DNA from: Thermoleophilia bacterium
GTDB lineage: Bacteria > Actinomycetota > Thermoleophilia > RBG-16-64-13
DNA: 11,867 nucleotides
Assembly (NCBI GenBank): GCA_016929985.1
Contig: JAFGIH010000241.1
Coordinates: 1-11,867 of the forward strand
Reading direction: 5' to 3'
Notes under the pieces: model-generated
Told to the model about the DNA's origin: nothing
The model's database searches: none
The model's input: only the letters and a program-made list of their open reading frames with translations
Part shown: one piece after another, positions 1-6,884 of the stretch
Layout: every line of letters begins with the position of its first letter
Numbering within the stretch: position 1 is the stretch's first letter
Translations under genes and position numbers: made by a program

Positions 1-1599
1 GCCATCGTCCGCGAGGAGATGGACGCCATCGGCGCCGTAGAACTCTCCATGCCCACGCTGCACCCGGCGGACGTTTGGCAGGCCTCCGGCCGCTACTCGT
101 CTATCGGACAGGAGATGTTCCGTCTCCAAGACCGCGGCGGCCGGGATATGGTTCTGGCCATGACTCACGAAGAGGTCTTCACCTGGCTCGCCTCCCGCGA
201 ACTGCGCTCCTACCGCGACCTGCCGCAGGTCTGGTATCAGCTGCAGCTGAAATTCCGTGATGAGCCGCGGCCCAAAGGCGGGGTGCTCCGGGTGCGGGAG
301 TTCATCATGAAAGACTCCTATTCGTTCGACATCGACGAAGCCGGACTCGAAGCGAGCTACGCGAAACACATCGGAGCGTACGACCGCATCTTCAGCCGCT
401 GCGGCATCGAGTTCTACCGTGTGGAGAGCGACAGCGGCTTCATGGGTGGCGCACAGGCCCACGAGTACACCGCGCCTGCGGCGGCCGGCGAAGACCGCAT
501 AGCTCTGTGCGAGTCGTGCGGTTACTCGGCCAACGTGGAACTGGCGCGATCTGTCGCGCGTGCGCCGGAGACGCTCGTGGATGCGGATGCGGGAGCTGGG
601 CAGGCCGGCGCGGCGCAGGCGGTTGCGGCGCCAAGGGAGGTGGCCACGCCTGAGAAGCGCACCATCGAAGAGGTGTCGGGATTCCTGGGCATCTCGTCGG
701 CGTCGCTCATCAAGGCGCTGGTCTATGTTGCCGATGAGAAGCCGGTCATGGCTTTGGTGCGCGGCGACCACAGCCTGCACGAGAGCAAGCTGGCCCGCTA
801 TCTGAAAGTGGAGGTCCGCGCCGCGCATCCCGAGGAGGTGGCAGCTGCGACCGGGGCCGCAGTGGGGTTCGTGGGCCCGGCGGGTCTACCGGTCGGTGGG
901 AAGCTGCGCGTCATCGCCGACGAGAGCCTGCGCCCGGACGACGGCGGCCCGCGCGAGTACGCGGCGGGCGCCAACAAGCCGCATACGCACCTCATGGGGG
1001 TAGTGGTGGGCCGGGACTTCCAACCCGAGTTCGCCGATCTGCGCGAGGCCCAAGAGGGCGACGGTTGCCCGGAGTGCGGCCGTCCACTGGTAGTGAAGCA
1101 GGGCATCGAGGTGGGCAACATCTTCAAGCTGGGCACCAAGTACTCCGTACCTCTGGGTGCCACCGTGCTCGACGAAGCGGGCCAGGAGCGTCCCATCGTC
1201 ATGGGTTCCTACGGCATCGGTCTGGCCCGCATCGCGGCCGCGGCGGTTGAGCAGCGCAACGACGAGCGAGGCATCATCTGGCCCAAGGCCATCGCGCCGT
1301 TCGACGTCCACCTGGTGCAGGTGCAGACGAAGGACCCGGTACAGACCGAGATGGCGTCTGCGCTGCACGACGCGCTGAGCGCTGAGGGCTGGGAGGTGCT
1401 GTGGGACGATCGCGACCAACGTCCCGGCTTCAAGTTCGCCGACGCCGAGCTGATCGGCTGCCCGGTTCGGGTCACGGTGGGCAAGAAGAGTGCAGAAGGA
1501 GTCGTGGAGGTGGAGCCGAGGCAGGGCGGCGAACGCGAGGAGGTCGCGGTGTCTGAGTGCCCGGCGCGCGTGCGTCGTCTCTGGGAGGCAGCCGTCTGA
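1..1599 (+). CDS. proS: Prolyl-tRNA synthetase, bacterial type with editing insertion (5' partial)
   Basis: Charges tRNA-Pro with proline in the cytoplasm. The reading frame is open from base 1, so the ATG at 19 is internal; 532 codons are visible and roughly 45 N-terminal residues are missing compared with the usual ~570. The class II motifs are clear: motif 1 around nt 37-96 (ending DVWQASGR), motif 2 around nt 250-330 (FRDEPRPKGG then REFIMKDSYSF), and motif 3 around nt 1201-1255 (GSYGIGLARIAAAAVEQ). Between motifs 2 and 3 lies the INS/YbaK-like domain that hydrolyses Ala-tRNA-Pro (about nt 650-1020), with a conserved-looking Lys in SLIKALVY, a GFVGPAGLPV loop and a His in NKPHTH. CESCG and CPECG flank it. 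The anticodon-binding domain follows from about nt 1290. An Ala-rich stretch near nt 585-650 leads into the INS domain. Family assignment is very secure; the true start lies upstream of the window. Confidence 0.97.
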   Translation, partial: AIVREEMDAIGAVELSMPTLHPADVWQASGRYSSIGQEMFRLQDRGGRDMVLAMTHEEVFTWLASRELRSYRDLPQVWYQLQLKFRDEPRPKGGVLRVREFIMKDSYSFDIDEAGLEASYAKHIGAYDRIFSRCGIEFYRVESDSGFMGGAQAHEYTAPAAAGEDRIALCESCGYSANVELARSVARAPETLVDADAGAGQAGAAQAVAAPREVATPEKRTIEEVSGFLGISSASLIKALVYVADEKPVMALVRGDHSLHESKLARYLKVEVRAAHPEEVAAATGAAVGFVGPAGLPVGGKLRVIADESLRPDDGGPREYAAGANKPHTHLMGVVVGRDFQPEFADLREAQEGDGCPECGRPLVVKQGIEVGNIFKLGTKYSVPLGATVLDEAGQERPIVMGSYGIGLARIAAAAVEQRNDERGIIWPKAIAPFDVHLVQVQTKDPVQTEMASALHDALSAEGWEVLWDDRDQRPGFKFADAELIGCPVRVTVGKKSAEGVVEVEPRQGGEREEVAVSECPARVRRLWEAAV

Positions 1600-1602
1600 G
1601 CG

Positions 1603-1611
1603 TGTTATAAT
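1603..1611 (+). promoter_or_regulatory. Extended -10 promoter for the rimP-nusA operon
   Basis: TGTTATAAT is a perfect extended -10 element (TGn followed by TATAAT at 1606-1611). It lies a few bases after the proS stop, in an otherwise very GC-rich neighbourhood. The expected transcription start is near 1618. There is no good -35 hexamer at 17-18 bp spacing (GGGAGG at 1583-1588), which an extended -10 can tolerate. It would give rimP and the genes downstream their own promoter, with a leader of about 75 nt. The promoter is inferred from sequence match only. Confidence 0.7.
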
Positions 1612-1643
1612 CTCCCAGCAAACGAAAGCCAAGCTGGTTCACG

Positions 1644-1676
1644 AAAGTGGGTGCGGATGAGCCCACTTTTGTTTTA
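1644..1676 (+). terminator. Intrinsic terminator / attenuator hairpin in the rimP leader
   Basis: AAAGTGGG (1644-1651) and CCCACTTT (1662-1669) form a perfect 8-bp stem around a 10-nt loop. TTTTGTTTTA follows at 1667-1676. This is the form of a Rho-independent terminator. It lies after the promoter at 1603-1611 and before the rimP start, so it can act both as the end of proS transcripts and as an attenuator for the rimP-nusA transcript. Terminator-like hairpins before rimP are known in other bacteria (the Rfam rimP leader in gammaproteobacteria; NusA-dependent attenuation of the nusA operon in Bacillus subtilis). Control by NusA here is an inference. Confidence 0.8.
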
Positions 1677-1692
1677 CTCGAGGGAATAGGTC

Positions 1693-2145
1693 GTGGCACT
1701 GTCGGAGACGTGGATGCAGCAGCTCATCGACCGCGAGGTCGAGGGTGTCGAAGTGGTGCTCCTCGAGGAGGTAGGTGGTAGGAGGCAGAGAGTGTTCCGC
1801 CTCTACATCGACCACCCCGGCGGAGTCACGCACGAGTTGTGCAGCCGGGTGTCCGGCGCAGTGGGGCAGGCTCTCGACGAGCTCGACTCGATCGAAGGGT
1901 CGTATACCCTGGAGGTCAGCTCCCCTGGACTGGAGCGGCCGCTCCGCAAGCGGAGTCACTTCGAGGCCCAGGTGGGTAAGAAGGTGTACGTGAAGACGCG
2001 GGCGCCGATCGAGGGCGCCAAGGTCTGGCAGGGGATCCTGCTGGAGGTCGCGGAAGACGCGATAGTGATCGAGGACGCGGGGCGGCAGGCGAGGATCCCG
2101 CTGGGTGAGATCGGTAGTGCTCATCTGATATACGAGTTCAAATAG
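1693..2145 (+). CDS. rimP: Ribosome maturation factor RimP
   Basis: RimP binds the 30S subunit and assists late assembly of the head region. The 150-residue length is typical. The family signature LEVSSPGLERPL lies at residues 73-84, the N-terminal alpha/beta domain precedes it, and the SH3-like C-terminal domain covers about residues 88-150 (GKKVYVKT through GSAHLIYEF). The start is GTG, preceded by a GAGGG Shine-Dalgarno at 1680-1684. It is the first gene after the extended -10 promoter and the leader hairpin, so it is probably the first cistron of the operon. nusA begins 9 nt after its stop, and the stop codon overlaps the nusA Shine-Dalgarno sequence. Confidence 0.95.
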   Translation: MALSETWMQQLIDREVEGVEVVLLEEVGGRRQRVFRLYIDHPGGVTHELCSRVSGAVGQALDELDSIEGSYTLEVSSPGLERPLRKRSHFEAQVGKKVYVKTRAPIEGAKVWQGILLEVAEDAIVIEDAGRQARIPLGEIGSAHLIYEFK

Positions 2146-2154
2146 GGGGAAGGG

Positions 2155-3327
2155 ATGAACAAGGAGACGATAGAAGCTCTCCGCCAGATCGAGAAGGAGA
2201 AAAACATCCCCTTCGACCTTCTGATAGGAGCGCTGGAGGACGCCCTCCATTCCGCCTACGAGAAGACCACCCACGCCGTTCCGTTCTCGGAGGTGAAGAT
2301 CGACCGTGAGACCGGTGAGATCCGGGTGTTCGAGCTGGTCTTCCCCGAGGGCTATGAACCTCAGGTGGACGACGAAGAGGTCGAGATCGACACTTCCATA
2401 GCCGAACGTAACGAGATCACACCTGACGACTTCGGGCGCATCGCCGCCCAGACGGCCAAGCAGGTCATCTACCAGAGGATCCGCGAGGCCGAGCAGGGCA
2501 TCGTGTTCAACGAGTATTCCAACCGCATCGGGGAGATAGTCACCGGCATCGTGCAGCAGTCGGACAGCCGCTACACCCTGGTCGATCTGGGTAGGGTCGA
2601 GGCCCGGTTGCCCAAGGGCGAGCAGGTGCAGAGCGAGCGGTACGAGCACGGCATGCGCCTCAAGGCGGTCATCAAAGAGGTCTCGCAGAATCCCAAAGAG
2701 CCGCCCATCATCCTCTCGCGGCGCAGTGAGGAGTTGGTGCGTAGGCTGTTCGAACTCGAGGTCCCGGAGATCGCAGACGGGCTCGTCGAGATAGTCGGAG
2801 TGGCGCGGGAGCCGGGATATCGTTCGAAGATCTCGGTGGTGTCACACAGCGACGGGGTCGATCCCGTGGGAGCCTGCGTGGGGCCGAGAGGCTCGCGCGT
2901 GCGCATGGTGGTCTCCGAGCTGCGGGGTGAAAAGATCGACATCATCCCATTCGATGAAGAACCGGCGCGTTTCGTAGCCAAATCGCTGTCGCCGGCGCGG
3001 GTGAGAGAGGTCATCCTCGACGACCAGCAGCGTGAGGCCACCGTGGTGGTGCCCGATGACCAGCTCTCGTTGGCCATAGGCAAAGACGGGCAAAACGCTC
3101 GTCTTGCCAACAGGCTCACCGGCTGGAAGATCGATATCAAGTCGGAGAGCGCCATGAACGAAGAGGACGCGGCATACCCGACGACGACTCGAGAGGAGCC
3201 CCTGGTCGTCGACGGACGGTGCCATGCGCTCACTGTCGGCGGCAAGCGTTGCCCTAACGCAGCGCTGCCAGGCAGTCTATACTGCGGCATAGCGGGTCAT
3301 CAGGGGCTCGGTGGTGAGCGAGCCTGA
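2155..3327 (+). CDS. nusA: Transcription termination/antitermination factor NusA with Cys/His-rich C-terminal tail
   Basis: NusA binds RNA polymerase and nascent RNA and modulates pausing, intrinsic termination and antitermination. Domains in order are the polymerase-binding N-terminal domain (about 1-125), S1 (about 126-190, starting GEIVTGIVQQ), KH1 (about 195-275, with GACVGPRGSRV at 239-249) and KH2 (about 280-330, with LAIGKDGQNARLA at 306-318). There are no C-terminal acidic repeats, so at 390 residues it is shorter than the E. coli protein, as is usual in Gram-positives. After a short acidic linker, residues 354-383 carry C356, C366, C377 and H382 in the pattern C-x9-C-x10-C-x4-H, with GGKRCPNAALPGS in the middle. 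This looks like a small zinc knuckle and is not part of the core NusA fold. AGGGGG at 2144-2149 is the ribosome binding site. The gene end overlaps ylxR. Confidence 0.97.
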   Translation: MNKETIEALRQIEKEKNIPFDLLIGALEDALHSAYEKTTHAVPFSEVKIDRETGEIRVFELVFPEGYEPQVDDEEVEIDTSIAERNEITPDDFGRIAAQTAKQVIYQRIREAEQGIVFNEYSNRIGEIVTGIVQQSDSRYTLVDLGRVEARLPKGEQVQSERYEHGMRLKAVIKEVSQNPKEPPIILSRRSEELVRRLFELEVPEIADGLVEIVGVAREPGYRSKISVVSHSDGVDPVGACVGPRGSRVRMVVSELRGEKIDIIPFDEEPARFVAKSLSPARVREVILDDQQREATVVVPDDQLSLAIGKDGQNARLANRLTGWKIDIKSESAMNEEDAAYPTTTREEPLVVDGRCHALTVGGKRCPNAALPGSLYCGIAGHQGLGGERA

Positions 3328-3586
3328 GCGCCGCTGTATTGGGTGCGGGCTCCGGGGGCCGCAAGGCAGCTTCCTCCGTTTGAGCCTGGATCTGGACAGC
3401 GCGCCGCCGCGCGTGATGGTGGTGGCGAAGGGGGGACAAAGAGGCCGAGGGGCGTATCTATGTAGGCGAAGGGCGTGTCTGGACAGGGCTTTGCAGAAGA
3501 AGGCCTTTCAGCGGGCGTTCCGGACTACAGTGGTCGTGAACGAAGGCGAAATAGGTGCGGCATTGCTCGGCATAATCGACGAGTAG
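3311..3586 (+). CDS. rnpM: RNase P modulator RnpM (YlxR, DUF448)
   Basis: This is a small nucleic-acid-binding protein of the YlxR/DUF448 family. The B. subtilis member has been reported to bind RNase P RNA and dampen its activity. The 91-residue product has the family marks RCIGCG near the N-terminus (C9, C12) and GRGAYLC followed by RRRAC (C51, C56), then the basic helix LQKKAFQRAFR. Two tandem GTG codons (3311 and 3314) could start it. AGGGG at 3302-3306 is 4 nt from the first and 7 nt from the second, so 3314 is the better-spaced choice. Either start lies inside the nusA coding end, giving a 14-17 nt overlap that suggests translational coupling. infB follows after 24 nt. The L7Ae-like gene (ylxQ) found next in Firmicutes is absent. 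Confidence 0.93.
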   Translation: MVSEPERRCIGCGLRGPQGSFLRLSLDLDSAPPRVMVVAKGGQRGRGAYLCRRRACLDRALQKKAFQRAFRTTVVVNEGEIGAALLGIIDE

Positions 3587-3610
3587 CCGGGCGAGCGAGA
3601 TAGGTGGGTC

Positions 3611-6583
3611 GTGGCGAAGAGACGGATATACGACATCGCTAAAGAGAAGGGCCTGACGAACCAGGAGCTGCTGGAGCGTCTCAAGGCGGCCGGCCTGGAA
3701 GTCAAGAGCAGTGTCTCCACGGTCGAAGAGGCCGAGGTCGAGCGGCTGTTGGGCGCCAAGCCCGCGCCTGCCAAGCGCAAGGCGGCCGAGAAGCCTGAAA
3801 AGACGGCTGCTGTGGAGCCGCAGGCCGGCGAGGCCCCGGCAGACAAGGCAGCTCCGAAGGCTGCTACTCCCAAGGCCGCCTCAGCGAAGCCCGCTGCGCC
3901 TAAGGTCGTCGAGACGAAGCCGAAGCCGGCCAAGGCTGCTCAGCCTTCTGAGCCTTCCGCGGCAGGGGCCGAATCAGCGACCCCCGCGCCCACGCCGGTA
4001 ACGGCTGCCCCCGAACCCACGTCGGCAGCGCCCGCCACGGCGCCCCGGACAGCTCAAACCACTCCGGCTGCTCCCAGTACGCCACAGACATCACAGCCTC
4101 CCAAGGCGGATAGCCCGCGGCCCGAGACGCCAAGACCTGGAGCGCCGCGGCAGGAAGCGCCACGGCCGCAGGGCCCGCGTCCCGTTGGGCCTCGGCCAGA
4201 GGGTCCGAGACCCGGGTCTCGTCCTCCGCTCAAACCACGGGGCAGGGGACCTCGTCTAGAGGACATGCCGACCGTCGTCGGCCCAGGCGTACCGCTACGC
4301 AAGGGGGTCAAGCCCTCAGGCAACGTGGTCACTAAGGAAGAACTGGCCCGCATCCAGGCTGAGAAGGCCGCGCAGGCTGAGGCCGCGCGCAAAGCCGCGG
4401 CCGCTGCTCCTCCCCCGAAGGCCCCTTCCTCCGGGAACGTCGATCGTCCCGGCCGGGTTCCAGTGCCCCGGCCCGCGGCGCCCGCACCCGGCCGTCCCGC
4501 GACTCCTGCTCCTGGCCGTCCTCCGCGTGCGGGGGGCTTTGGCCGGGAGTCGTCTGAGCGACGCGAGAAAGCCGGGCGAGGAGCTGCTGCTCCTGCTCCT
4601 GGTGCGTGGAGCGAAGCGGTTGAGATCGCGGGGCCGGTCGCGCCGTCGCGACCCGGCACACCGTCACGGGTACGTCGCGGAGACGACAAGCCCGCCAAAC
4701 GGCGCGTCATCATCGATTCACAGGCAGGCCGCAAGGGCGGCAGAGGCGGACCGCATGACAGGCGCGGCGGTCCTTCGACCGACGTCGACAGGCCTGTTAT
4801 TCGCAAGAAGGCGGCCCCCGGCACCGAATCGCCTGCGAAGGTCAAGAGCGGCGCCAGCGTGAAAGACCTCGGCGAGGCGCTCGAGATAGGCGCGGGCGAA
4901 CTGATCAAGACCCTCATCAAGCTGGGCGAGATGGTGACCATCACCCAGTCGCTGTCAGACGATGCGATCATGATCCTGGCTGAGGAGTTCGAGCGCCAGG
5001 TGGAGATCGAACACGCCGAGGAAGAGAAAGAGGGGGCGGAGGCTTTCGTCGACGATCCCGCGGATCTCACTCCTCGCGCGCCGGTGGTGACCATCATGGG
5101 GCACGTCGACCATGGCAAGACCTCCCTGCTCGATGCCATCCGCGAGACCGAAGTGGTGAAAAGCGAGGCCGGGGGCATCACTCAGCACATCGGCGCTTAT
5201 CAGGTCACCCACAACGACAGACGGGTGACTTTCCTCGACACTCCTGGTCACGAGGCCTTCACCGCCATGCGCGCCCGCGGCGCCAAGTCCACCGACATCG
5301 CCGTCATCGTCGTGGCGGCGAACGACGGGGTGATGCCGCAGACGCTCGAGGCCATCAGCCACGCCAAGGCGGCAGAGGTGCCCATGGTGGTGGCCATCAA
5401 CAAGATGGATCTCGCCGACGCCAACCCCGATCTGGTCAAGAAGCAGCTGGCCGACCAGGGACTGGTCCCGGAGGCTTGGGGCGGCGACACGGTCGTGGTG
5501 GAGGTGTCGGCCAAGCAGCGTCTGAACCTCGAGGATCTCATGGACATGATCCTCTTGGTCGCCGACGTGCAAGAGCTGAAGGCCAACGCTAAGGCGTCGG
5601 CCTCGGGCGTAGTCATAGAGGCGCAGCTGGATGTGGGCCGCGGACCTGTCGCGACCGTTCTGGTCCAGCGAGGCACCCTCAACGTCGGAGATGCGCTTGT
5701 GAGCGGCGAGGCCTACGGCAAGGTCAAGGCCATGTTCAACTTCATGGGCAAGCCTCTCACGAAGGCCGGTCCCTCGATGCCGGCCCAGATCTTGGGCTTC
5801 AACACCCTGCCCTCGGCTGGCGACTTCGTCTTGGTGGTGGGCGACGAGCGTGAAGCGCGGCAGAAAGCCGAGCAGCGCACCGCGCGTCTGCGGCAGGAGC
5901 AATTGGCTAAGAGCCGCGGTGGCGCCAGCACCCTGGAGGAGTTCTATCGCCGCGTGAAAGAGGGCCGTGTCAAAGAGTTGCCGCTCGTCATCAAGGGCGA
6001 CGTGGGTGGGTCGGTGGAGGCTCTTCAGGAGTCCTTACAGAACATAAGTCACCCTGAAGTGAAGGTGAATGTCATCTTCGCGGGAGTGGGCGGCATCAAC
6101 GAGTCCGATATCGTGTTGGCCTCGGCGTCGAAGGCCGTGGTCATCGGGTTCAACGTGCGGCCGTCGGTCGCCGCCAAAGCGTTGGCGGAGCAGGAGCAGG
6201 TGGACGTTCGCACGTATCGGGTGATCTACAAGGCCATCGAGGATGTCGAGGCGGCCTTGGTCGGCATGCTGGAGCCGGAGCAGGTGGAGTCGGAATTGGG
6301 CACCGCGGAGGTACGCCAGGTCTTCCATGCGTCGCGTATCGGTACGATTGCGGGCTGCTACGTCCTCACCGGCAAGATCGTGCGCTCGGCGAAGATGCGC
6401 TTGGTGCGCAACGGCGCAATCGTACACGAGGGCACCATCGGCTCGCTCAAACGTTTCGCTGACGACGCCCGGGAGGTCCTGGCGGGGTACGAATGTGGTC
6501 TGCACTTGGATGGTTATGACGACCTCCATGAAGGCGACATCATCGAGGCATACGAGATCAAGGAAGTTGCCCGCACCCAGTAA
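3611..6583 (+). CDS. infB: Translation initiation factor IF-2
   Basis: IF-2 is the GTPase that places fMet-tRNA on the 30S subunit and promotes 50S joining. At 990 residues it is a long form. Residues 1-50 form a first IF2_N module (starting MAKRRIYDIAKEKG). Residues about 51-410 are a disordered Ala/Pro/Lys/Arg-rich linker with a Pro-Arg pentapeptide repeat at 168-202. A second IF2_N-like module spans about 412-465. The G domain follows with G1 GHVDHGKT at 497-504, G3 DTPGH at 543-547, G4 NKMD at 597-600 and G5 SAK at 633-635. Domains II, III and the fMet-tRNA-binding C-terminal domain fill the rest. The GTG start at 3611 matches the conserved beginning of the family and has AGG at 3602-3604. 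The stop lies inside the likely 5' end of the DUF503 gene. Confidence 0.98.
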   Translation: MAKRRIYDIAKEKGLTNQELLERLKAAGLEVKSSVSTVEEAEVERLLGAKPAPAKRKAAEKPEKTAAVEPQAGEAPADKAAPKAATPKAASAKPAAPKVVETKPKPAKAAQPSEPSAAGAESATPAPTPVTAAPEPTSAAPATAPRTAQTTPAAPSTPQTSQPPKADSPRPETPRPGAPRQEAPRPQGPRPVGPRPEGPRPGSRPPLKPRGRGPRLEDMPTVVGPGVPLRKGVKPSGNVVTKEELARIQAEKAAQAEAARKAAAAAPPPKAPSSGNVDRPGRVPVPRPAAPAPGRPATPAPGRPPRAGGFGRESSERREKAGRGAAAPAPGAWSEAVEIAGPVAPSRPGTPSRVRRGDDKPAKRRVIIDSQAGRKGGRGGPHDRRGGPSTDVDRPVIRKKAAPGTESPAKVKSGASVKDLGEALEIGAGELIKTLIKLGEMVTITQSLSDDAIMILAEEFERQVEIEHAEEEKEGAEAFVDDPADLTPRAPVVTIMGHVDHGKTSLLDAIRETEVVKSEAGGITQHIGAYQVTHNDRRVTFLDTPGHEAFTAMRARGAKSTDIAVIVVAANDGVMPQTLEAISHAKAAEVPMVVAINKMDLADANPDLVKKQLADQGLVPEAWGGDTVVVEVSAKQRLNLEDLMDMILLVADVQELKANAKASASGVVIEAQLDVGRGPVATVLVQRGTLNVGDALVSGEAYGKVKAMFNFMGKPLTKAGPSMPAQILGFNTLPSAGDFVLVVGDEREARQKAEQRTARLRQEQLAKSRGGASTLEEFYRRVKEGRVKELPLVIKGDVGGSVEALQESLQNISHPEVKVNVIFAGVGGINESDIVLASASKAVVIGFNVRPSVAAKALAEQEQVDVRTYRVIYKAIEDVEAALVGMLEPEQVESELGTAEVRQVFHASRIGTIAGCYVLTGKIVRSAKMRLVRNGAIVHEGTIGSLKRFADDAREVLAGYECGLHLDGYDDLHEGDIIEAYEIKEVARTQ
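4112..4216 (+). repeat. Tandem 15-nt repeat encoding x-P-R-P-x pentapeptides in the IF-2 linker
   Basis: Seven consecutive 15-nt units in the infB frame encode SPRPE, TPRPG, APRQE, APRPQ, GPRPV, GPRPE and GPRPG (residues 168-202). The units differ at synonymous and flanking positions, so they are diverged at the DNA level while keeping the Pro-Arg-Pro core in six of seven. The segment is basic and proline-rich, hence probably extended and disordered between the two N-terminal IF2_N modules. It could bind RNA or ribosome surfaces, but that is an inference. Confidence 0.8.
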
Positions 6584-6884
6584 GAGCAGTAAGGGTTTCG
6601 TCGGTATCCTCTCGGCCGAGTTGTACTTCCCAGAGAACGGCTCCCTGAAGGGCAAACGGATGTACCTCAGGCGGATCCGGGACCAGGTCACCCGTCATCA
6701 CGGGGTGTCTTTCGCGGAGGTGGGCCATCAGGATCTGTGGCAACGGTCACGGATAGTTCTCGCGGTCGCTGCATCGGATCTCCAGGTGCTTGACCAGACG
6801 TTTGGCCGGCTGAGGGTATACCTTGACTCTCAGGAATGGATTGTCACCTCTTGTGTGACCGAGGTGGTGGATGTAGATGCGTAG
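6567..6884 (+). CDS. DUF503 family protein (YlxP-like)
   Basis: A small cytoplasmic protein of the DUF503/YlxP family, often found between infB and rbfA. Its biochemical role is not established, although the position suggests ribosome assembly or RNA metabolism. The family signatures are FVGILSAELYFP near the start, GSLKGKRMYLRRIRDQV, and AEVGHQDLWQRS in the middle. With the TTG start at 6567 it has 105 residues, close to the family norm of about 90-100. The start is uncertain: no ATG or GTG lies near the family's usual N-terminus just before FVGIL. The in-frame options are TTG 6567 (AAGGA immediately upstream, spacing very short), ATG 6528 (no clear ribosome binding site) and TTG 6621 (would remove the first strand). 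The first two overlap the infB end, by 17 or 56 nt. The stop overlaps rbfA by 8 nt. Confidence 0.85.
   Translation: MPAPSKSSKGFVGILSAELYFPENGSLKGKRMYLRRIRDQVTRHHGVSFAEVGHQDLWQRSRIVLAVAASDLQVLDQTFGRLRVYLDSQEWIVTSCVTEVVDVDA

Noticed and set aside
886..1632. Minus-strand open frame (248 codons) opposite proS
   Set aside because: It covers ProRS motif 3 and the anticodon-binding domain in antisense. There is no family resemblance.
1639..2649. Minus-strand open frame (336 codons) across rimP and nusA
   Set aside because: It is antisense to two well-supported genes and crosses the leader terminator. Its His/Leu/Asp-rich composition is typical of antisense frames in GC-rich DNA.
4112..4216. 15-nt tandem units considered as a CRISPR-like or minisatellite element
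   Set aside because: The units are contiguous without spacers, stay in the infB frame and keep the Pro-Arg-Pro pattern, so they are a coding repeat.
4054..5181. Long minus-strand open frame (375 codons) opposite infB
   Set aside because: It is antisense to a secure IF-2 reading frame. Its product is low-complexity Ser/Pro/Arg/Gly, mirroring the Ala/Pro-rich codons, with no recognisable domain.
6243..6884. Plus-strand open frame of 213 codons ending with the DUF503 stop
   Set aside because: Only its last ~100 codons are a real gene. The first half is an Arg/Ser-rich out-of-frame reading of infB, so 6243 is not the start.
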